From JBCBRD01 sp039819785 (GTDB lineage: Bacteria > Pseudomonadota > Alphaproteobacteria > Rhizobiales > Hyphomicrobiaceae), in NCBI GenBank assembly GCA_039819785.1, contig JBCBRH010000010.1:51308-115307 (forward strand): DNA of 64,000 nt. Direction: 5' to 3'. Positions within the stretch are counted from its first letter, which is position 1; every line of letters begins with the position of its first letter. Of this stretch, positions 60,709 through 64,000 are shown piece after piece. Both the position numbers and the translations under genes were made by a program. The notes beneath the pieces are model-generated. The model saw nothing but the letters and a program-made list of their open reading frames with translations, was not told where the DNA came from and searched no databases.

Positions 60709-60752
60709 CCCTTACGGATCGCGAAACACGCGGGCGTTCAAACACTGAATAG

Positions 60753-60790
60753 ACGGGACATGCCTTCGATAGGGGCGTGTCCCGTTTTTG
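60753..60790 (+). terminator. Terminator after the LapG-like gene
   Basis: ACGGGACATGCC, TTCGATAG, GGGCGTGTCCCG forms a 10-bp stem with one wobble, followed by TTTTTGG. It lies 44 bp after the stop. Confidence 0.85.
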
Positions 60791-60804
60791 GTTTTGTTTG
60801 AGCT

Positions 60805-60966
60805 TAGAGCCTGTTTGCTTTGCGTGATCTCTCAAAGCGGGTTCTAAGCTCTTGAGTTGGAGCATGTTCCAGGCGGAAAACCGCGTACACTTTTCCTGAA
60901 CATGCTCTTGATATGGAGCATGGTCCGGGCGGAAAACCGCCTACACTTTTCCTGAACATGCTCGAG
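60805..60966. repeat. Composite intergenic hairpin repeat, copy 2 with a tandem B unit
   Basis: Unit A (60805-60845) pairs TAGAGCCTGTTTGCTTT with AAAGCGGGTTCTA. After AGCTCTTGAGTT, unit B occurs twice, at 60859-60907 and 60915-60963, both with GGAGCATG-TCC-GGCGGAAAACCGC-TACACTTTTCCTGAACATGCTC. The two B copies differ at only a few positions. Compared with copy 1 at 19202-19307, this locus has an extra B unit, so the element appears to expand by tandem duplication. It lies between a terminator and the convergent gamma-carbonic anhydrase. Confidence 0.88.
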
Positions 60967-60971
60967 TTGGT

Positions 60972-61526
60972 TCAGGCGCTGATGGGTGGGGCGGTCGTGT
61001 CAGTTTGTTCGACCAGCTTTTTGGAAAAGCGCTTCCAGTTTTCAACGTAGCGTCCTGCGGTGGCTGCTACGTTTGCGGCGTCCTCATCGCTCAATTGGCG
61101 GACGACACGGCCGGGGGACCCCAGCACCATGGAGCGCGGGGGGATCACTTTTCCTTCGGGAATGAGTGTGTTGGCCCCGATCAGACATTCCTCGCCAATC
61201 GTTGCCCCGTTCAAAATGATGGAACCGATGCCGATCAGACTGCGCGATGCGATTGAGCACCCGTGCAGCATGACCATGTGACCGATCGTACAGTCGGCTG
61301 CGATGTTCATCGGATATCCCGGGTCGGTGTGGAGGACGCTGCCGTCCTGGATATTGACGCGCTCACCAATATCGATGCGCTCGTTGTCGCCGCGTACGAC
61401 GGCATTGAACCAGACGCTGGCGTCTTCGCCGATTTGCACATGACCAAGAACGGTTGCCGTTGGGGCAACCCAATAGCGACCCGATGGCGGCGTTTGCACC
61501 TGTTCGTCGAGCGCATAAAGTGGCAT
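60972..61526 (-). CDS. Gamma-class carbonic anhydrase family protein
   Basis: From the ATG at 61526 (GAGAGG upstream) the protein has 184 residues. It is a left-handed beta-helix built from hexapeptide repeats (ATVLGHVQIGEDASVWFNAVVRGDNERIDIGERVNIQDGSVLH). The zinc ligands are visible at His66, His83 and His88 (VLHTDPG, IGHMVMLHGC). The C-terminal helix ends in EQTDTTAPPISA. Members such as CaiE or YrdA-like proteins may be acetyltransferases or carbonic anhydrases, and catalytic activity has not been shown for most. The repeat lies just downstream. Confidence 0.9.
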   Translation of the reverse strand: MPLYALDEQVQTPPSGRYWVAPTATVLGHVQIGEDASVWFNAVVRGDNERIDIGERVNIQDGSVLHTDPGYPMNIAADCTIGHMVMLHGCSIASRSLIGIGSIILNGATIGEECLIGANTLIPEGKVIPPRSMVLGSPGRVVRQLSDEDAANVAATAGRYVENWKRFSKKLVEQTDTTAPPISA

Positions 61527-61567
61527 CGGCGACCTCTCTTCGTACCTCAAGTCACAAACGGCGGTGC

Positions 61568-61783
61568 TCAGGCCTCCGGCAGGTCCATTTCCAGGATTGC
61601 CATCTGGAACTGGTAGGAGGTCTCGCCGTCTTCGACATCGCGGTAAAGCGTGGCGATGAACTCATCATCGATGAACACCTCTGCCATCTCCGGCTTTTTG
61701 GGCTGCGCGCGTAATTCGAGACCCGGTTTTCCGAATGTCGATTTCAGATAGGCTTCGACACGGGCGATTTCCGTTTTGTCCAC
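61568..61783 (-). CDS. DUF3126 family protein
   Basis: This 71-residue protein starts at GTG 61783 (GGAG 8 bases upstream). The sequence MDKTEIARVEAYLKSTFGKPGLELRAQPKKPEMAEVFIDDEFIATLYRDVEDGETSYQFQMAILEMDLP matches the DUF3126 family as I remember it, a conserved short alphaproteobacterial protein often found next to cysE. No membrane segment or signal peptide is present. It lies 42 bp upstream of the gamma-carbonic anhydrase gene on the same strand. The function is unknown. Confidence 0.85.
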   Translation of the reverse strand: MDKTEIARVEAYLKSTFGKPGLELRAQPKKPEMAEVFIDDEFIATLYRDVEDGETSYQFQMAILEMDLPEA

Positions 61784-62073
61784 GCGGTTGTCTCCAGTTG
61801 ATCCGTTATGTTGACGTCAGGGCGAACCACGGCCGGGCTCGGGAAAGGTCGCACGATCGTGTGCAATACAACGCTCTGATGGAGATGGCACGTTTCAGCC
61901 GGTTGGCCATGATCGCTTCAGCTGCGTCCACACCATCTTGCGCTGCGCTTTGATGTGCCGTGTTCTCGAACGAAAGACAAGCCGCAAGGATGGCGCCTGA
62001 GTGTGCCCACGCCTGTGATGAGGGCACGCGATCCGCGTCAGGCCGATATCGGTCGTGGTTTTCAGTTGCGAGA

Positions 62074-62886
62074 CTAACGCAACAGCTGGTCCATTGATCG
62101 GGCCGGCTCTGGGCAGCCGGCATCGCCGACGACCTTGGCGGGCACTCCGGCGACCGTCGTTTCACGTGGAACGTCCTTTAAGACCACACTACCGGCAGCG
62201 ACCCGTGAACAGCATCCAACCTTGATATTGCCAAGGATTTTGGCACCTGCGCCGATCAAGACGTTGTCGCCGATCTTTGGATGACGGTCACCGCTGACCT
62301 TGCCACTGCCGCCCAATGTGACGCCATGCAGGAACGAACAATTGTCGCCGACGACTGCTGTCTCCCCGACGACAAGCCCCGTTGCGTGGTCAAGCATCAG
62401 ACCGCGACCGAAGCGGGCAGCGGGGTGAATGTCCACCGCGAACAGCTTGGAAGCCTGGCTTTGGAGATAGTAGGCGAAGTCAGGACGCTCTTGTTTCCAG
62501 AGTTCATGCGCGAACCGGTGCGTCATGAGGGCGTGGAAGCCCTTGAAATACAATAGCGGTTCCAGGTATCGCGAGCATGCGGGGTCGCGATCGTAGACAG
62601 CGGCCAGGTCGGCACGCATGTCCAAACCCAGGTCCGGCCGCGCTTTGAGAACGTGTTGAAAGGTCTTGGTGATCAGGCCCGCATCGACATCGGAATGGTT
62701 GAGCCTTTGCGCCAGGCGATGAATGACGGCATCCTCGAGCCGGTCATGGCTCAGGATGGTGGGAAAGACAAACCCGCCGAGTGCAGGTTCATCGCGGATG
62801 ACCACCTCGGCTTCATCTCGCATGGCGCTCCACACCGGATCATGTGACGACACCGCATCTGGTTCTCTACTGGCGTTCGCCGTCAT
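62074..62886 (-). CDS. cysE: Serine acetyltransferase
   Basis: From the ATG at 62886 (AAGGAGAAG upstream) the enzyme has 270 residues. It transfers an acetyl group from acetyl-CoA to serine, the first step of cysteine synthesis. The N-terminal helical SATase domain (DPVWSAMRDEAEVVIRDEPALGGFVFPTILSHDRLEDAVIHRLAQRL) is followed by a hexapeptide beta-helix (VDIHPAARFGRGLMLDHATGLVVGETAVVGDNCSFLHGVTLGGSGKVSGDRHPKIGDNVLIGAGAKILGNIKVG). The catalytic His-Asp pair (LDHATG and MLDH) and the substrate motif GDRHPKIG are present. The C-terminal tail (about 30 residues) is the usual site for cysteine inhibition. Confidence 0.97.
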   Translation of the reverse strand: MTANASREPDAVSSHDPVWSAMRDEAEVVIRDEPALGGFVFPTILSHDRLEDAVIHRLAQRLNHSDVDAGLITKTFQHVLKARPDLGLDMRADLAAVYDRDPACSRYLEPLLYFKGFHALMTHRFAHELWKQERPDFAYYLQSQASKLFAVDIHPAARFGRGLMLDHATGLVVGETAVVGDNCSFLHGVTLGGSGKVSGDRHPKIGDNVLIGAGAKILGNIKVGCCSRVAAGSVVLKDVPRETTVAGVPAKVVGDAGCPEPARSMDQLLR

Positions 62887-63603
62887 GTCGACTTCTCCTT
62901 CTCGCGCGGTCACGGCATTGTCCTGTCATAGGCCAACCAGCGCAATTACGCGCCTTCCATGCCTGCGCATTGGCTTTCATATCTGATCCGCAAAGCCGAC
63001 CATTGGATGTTATTCGCACGAGGAGACCATTGGGCACCTGGACAACCTTGGGCGTCTGAATCCCGTGCCGACGACTTCGATCGTACGTTATTTGCGTCAA
63101 TTATAGGCCTGATCGCGACGGTAAAGAAGGTGTTCCAACTGCTAGTTTGGCAGGCATTGAACGTCGCGATGTGAAGACGTGGTGTCGATATGCGCGTGTC
63201 TATTTGCAAACCCGGCGCAGGTTTTACCATGTCGACGCTGTCTCTCACATGTCAGCATGCGTCCGCATTAACCATGATGTTGTACATGTCACAGCAGCGC
63301 GTCTGACTTAATACTTATAGTCTCCACATAAAGCGACTTAGAAGGGTTTATTTTTTGATGAATACTTCGTCACTATCCGATGTATACAATCATAGACTTG
63401 AGTTAAAAATGGACACACACTGTTACATAGCGTGTTTTAATCTTACAATTCGGTCTAAGGGATGATCCAAACGTCAATTTATACTGCACCGCAGCAACTT
63501 TTTTGCTTGGCGTGGGCTGCGGTCGAACATACACTTATGTCCAAGTCGCCCGCTAAGACGGCGATGAGGTCAGAGCGTCAAAGTCGATGACGAGGAGGCT
63601 ATA
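62887..63603. other. Gene-poor, A+T-rich region
   Basis: From 63250 to 63600 the sequence is A+T-richer than its surroundings (for example TAATACTTATAGTCTCCACATAAAG). No supported gene is present; a 35-residue frame (63358-63465) has only a weak binding site. This region should contain the promoter of the 27-residue gene at 63604. Confidence 0.4.
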
Positions 63604-63687
63604 ATGAGTGTGCAAATGCGTTTGAATATCTTGGGTGCGGTGCTCTCGTTCGGATTTCTCACAGCGATTGTGTTCGGCATGATCTAA
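63604..63687 (+). CDS. Small membrane protein, 27 residues
   Basis: The frame ATG to TAA encodes a 27-residue protein, mostly one hydrophobic helix (about residues 8-25, NILGAVLSFGFLTAIVFGM) behind a short cationic N-terminus (MSVQMRL). GAGGAGG precedes the ATG by a good spacing, and a strong terminator follows 70 bp downstream, so a dedicated small mRNA is likely. Proteins this size usually stay inside the inner membrane and modulate a larger complex. I do not recognise a named family. Confidence 0.7.
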   Translation: MSVQMRLNILGAVLSFGFLTAIVFGMI

Positions 63688-63756
63688 AGCCTAAAAAAGG
63701 CTTCTTGATTGGTTCGGCAACGCGCCAGTCATCCTTTGGAGGAAACGACCAACCAA

Positions 63757-63795
63757 GAACGGATGCGACCAAACTAGGTCGCATCCGTTTTTTGT
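63757..63795 (+). terminator. Terminator after the small membrane protein gene
   Basis: ACGGATGCGACC and GGTCGCATCCGT form a 12-bp perfect stem around AAACTA, followed by TTTTTTG. Confidence 0.95.
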
Positions 63796-63817
63796 TGTTG
63801 TGCGCTCAGATTTTGGG

Positions 63818-64000
63818 TTAGCGGCGGATCAGATAGCCAAGAATGGCCCCTGCGATCAGAACGAACTCTGAGTTCAATCCAGCCGGCATCGCGACGCTAT
63901 ACATTCCCATGGCGATCACCACGCCAGCGCCAATCAGGCCACCGATGATGGATGTTGCAGCCGTCCCGCCGCCTGGCGTGCGAACACCTTTGAGAATGTA
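63818..64000 (-). CDS. C-terminus of a membrane protein (5' end outside window)
   Basis: The last 60 residues of a minus-strand frame are visible up to the stop at 63818. They contain two hydrophobic segments (TSIIGGLIGAGVVIAMGMYSV and FVLIAGAILGYLIRR) with a short hydrophilic link (AMPAGLNSE) and a Gly-rich opening (YILKGVRTPGGG). It is therefore the tail of an inner-membrane protein. The identity cannot be settled from this fragment. Confidence 0.65.
   Translation of the reverse strand, partial: YILKGVRTPGGGTAATSIIGGLIGAGVVIAMGMYSVAMPAGLNSEFVLIAGAILGYLIRR

Noticed and set aside
63358..63465. 35-residue frame in the A+T-rich region before the small membrane gene
   Set aside because: AGAAGGG is 12 bases upstream but the peptide has no recognisable pattern, so it may be chance.
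63688..63707. Short AAGCC / GGCTT hairpin after the 27-residue gene as its terminator
   Set aside because: The stem is only 5 bp and is not followed by a T run; the 12-bp stem at 63757-63795 is far stronger.

Overview
The window reads as chromosomal DNA of an alphaproteobacterium, most likely in the order Hyphomicrobiales (Rhizobiales). The support is the nnr-glnB-glnA order, the yidD / NifU-like scaffold / hisI neighbourhood, DUF1489 and DUF3126 proteins, an IalB-family protein, porins opening with a CCADLEER segment, and a palindromic intergenic repeat of rhizobial type. This placement is inferred from gene content and no database was searched. There are no phage genes, transposases, CRISPR arrays or rRNA genes, and it looks like a core-genome region with several gene-poor intervals.

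Layout. 1-4.9 kb: a TPR protein cut by the window edge, the NAD(P)H-hydrate repair enzyme, then glnB-glnA behind a near-consensus sigma-54 promoter. 5-16 kb: small membrane and secreted proteins, a HisC-like aminotransferase, YdcF-like and isoprenylcysteine-methyltransferase-like membrane proteins, a secreted coiled-coil protein and the Mg2+ channel MgtE. 16-20.5 kb: two paralogous exported polysaccharide deacetylases, tRNA-Leu(GAG), one copy of the intergenic repeat, and lipB. 20.5-30 kb: a histone H1-like Lys/Ala-rich protein, a LysR regulator behind a double palindrome, and the two propionyl-CoA carboxylase genes on opposite strands, separated by an orphan TAXI binding protein and a protein with repeated DxDG-like motifs. 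30-35 kb: an exported FKBP isomerase, small exported proteins and two tandem paralogous porins. 35.7-47.3 kb: a UbiH-type monooxygenase, an LpxL-type acyltransferase, a two-gene ABC exporter, a malyl-CoA-lyase-like enzyme behind a tandem operator-like repeat, hspQ, an IalB-family protein, and a peptide-type binding protein followed by an acyl-CoA ligase. 47.4-57 kb: cspA, thrS, a cupin-like protein with a CelD-type acetyltransferase, an RluA-type synthase, yidD with a NifU-like scaffold, hisI, a patatin-like phospholipase and a CBS-pair protein. 57-64 kb: a rhomboid protease, PAS, dual-PilZ and LapG-like proteins in a row, a tandem copy of the intergenic repeat, a gamma-carbonic anhydrase, cysE, and a 27-residue membrane protein gene.

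Functional threads. Nitrogen assimilation (PII plus glutamine synthetase under RpoN), propionyl-CoA / C3-C4-CoA metabolism (PccA, PccB, a CitE-like lyase and an acyl-CoA ligase), envelope biology (porins, LpxL, deacetylases, IalB, YidD) and probable c-di-GMP signalling (dual PilZ next to a LapG-like protease) stand out.

I found no clear new multi-gene defence or metabolic system. The most distinctive items are the 27-residue membrane protein gene, the double palindrome shared by the LysR and histone-like genes, the PilZ / LapG-like pair, the DxDG-repeat protein between the pcc genes, and the composite hairpin repeat.
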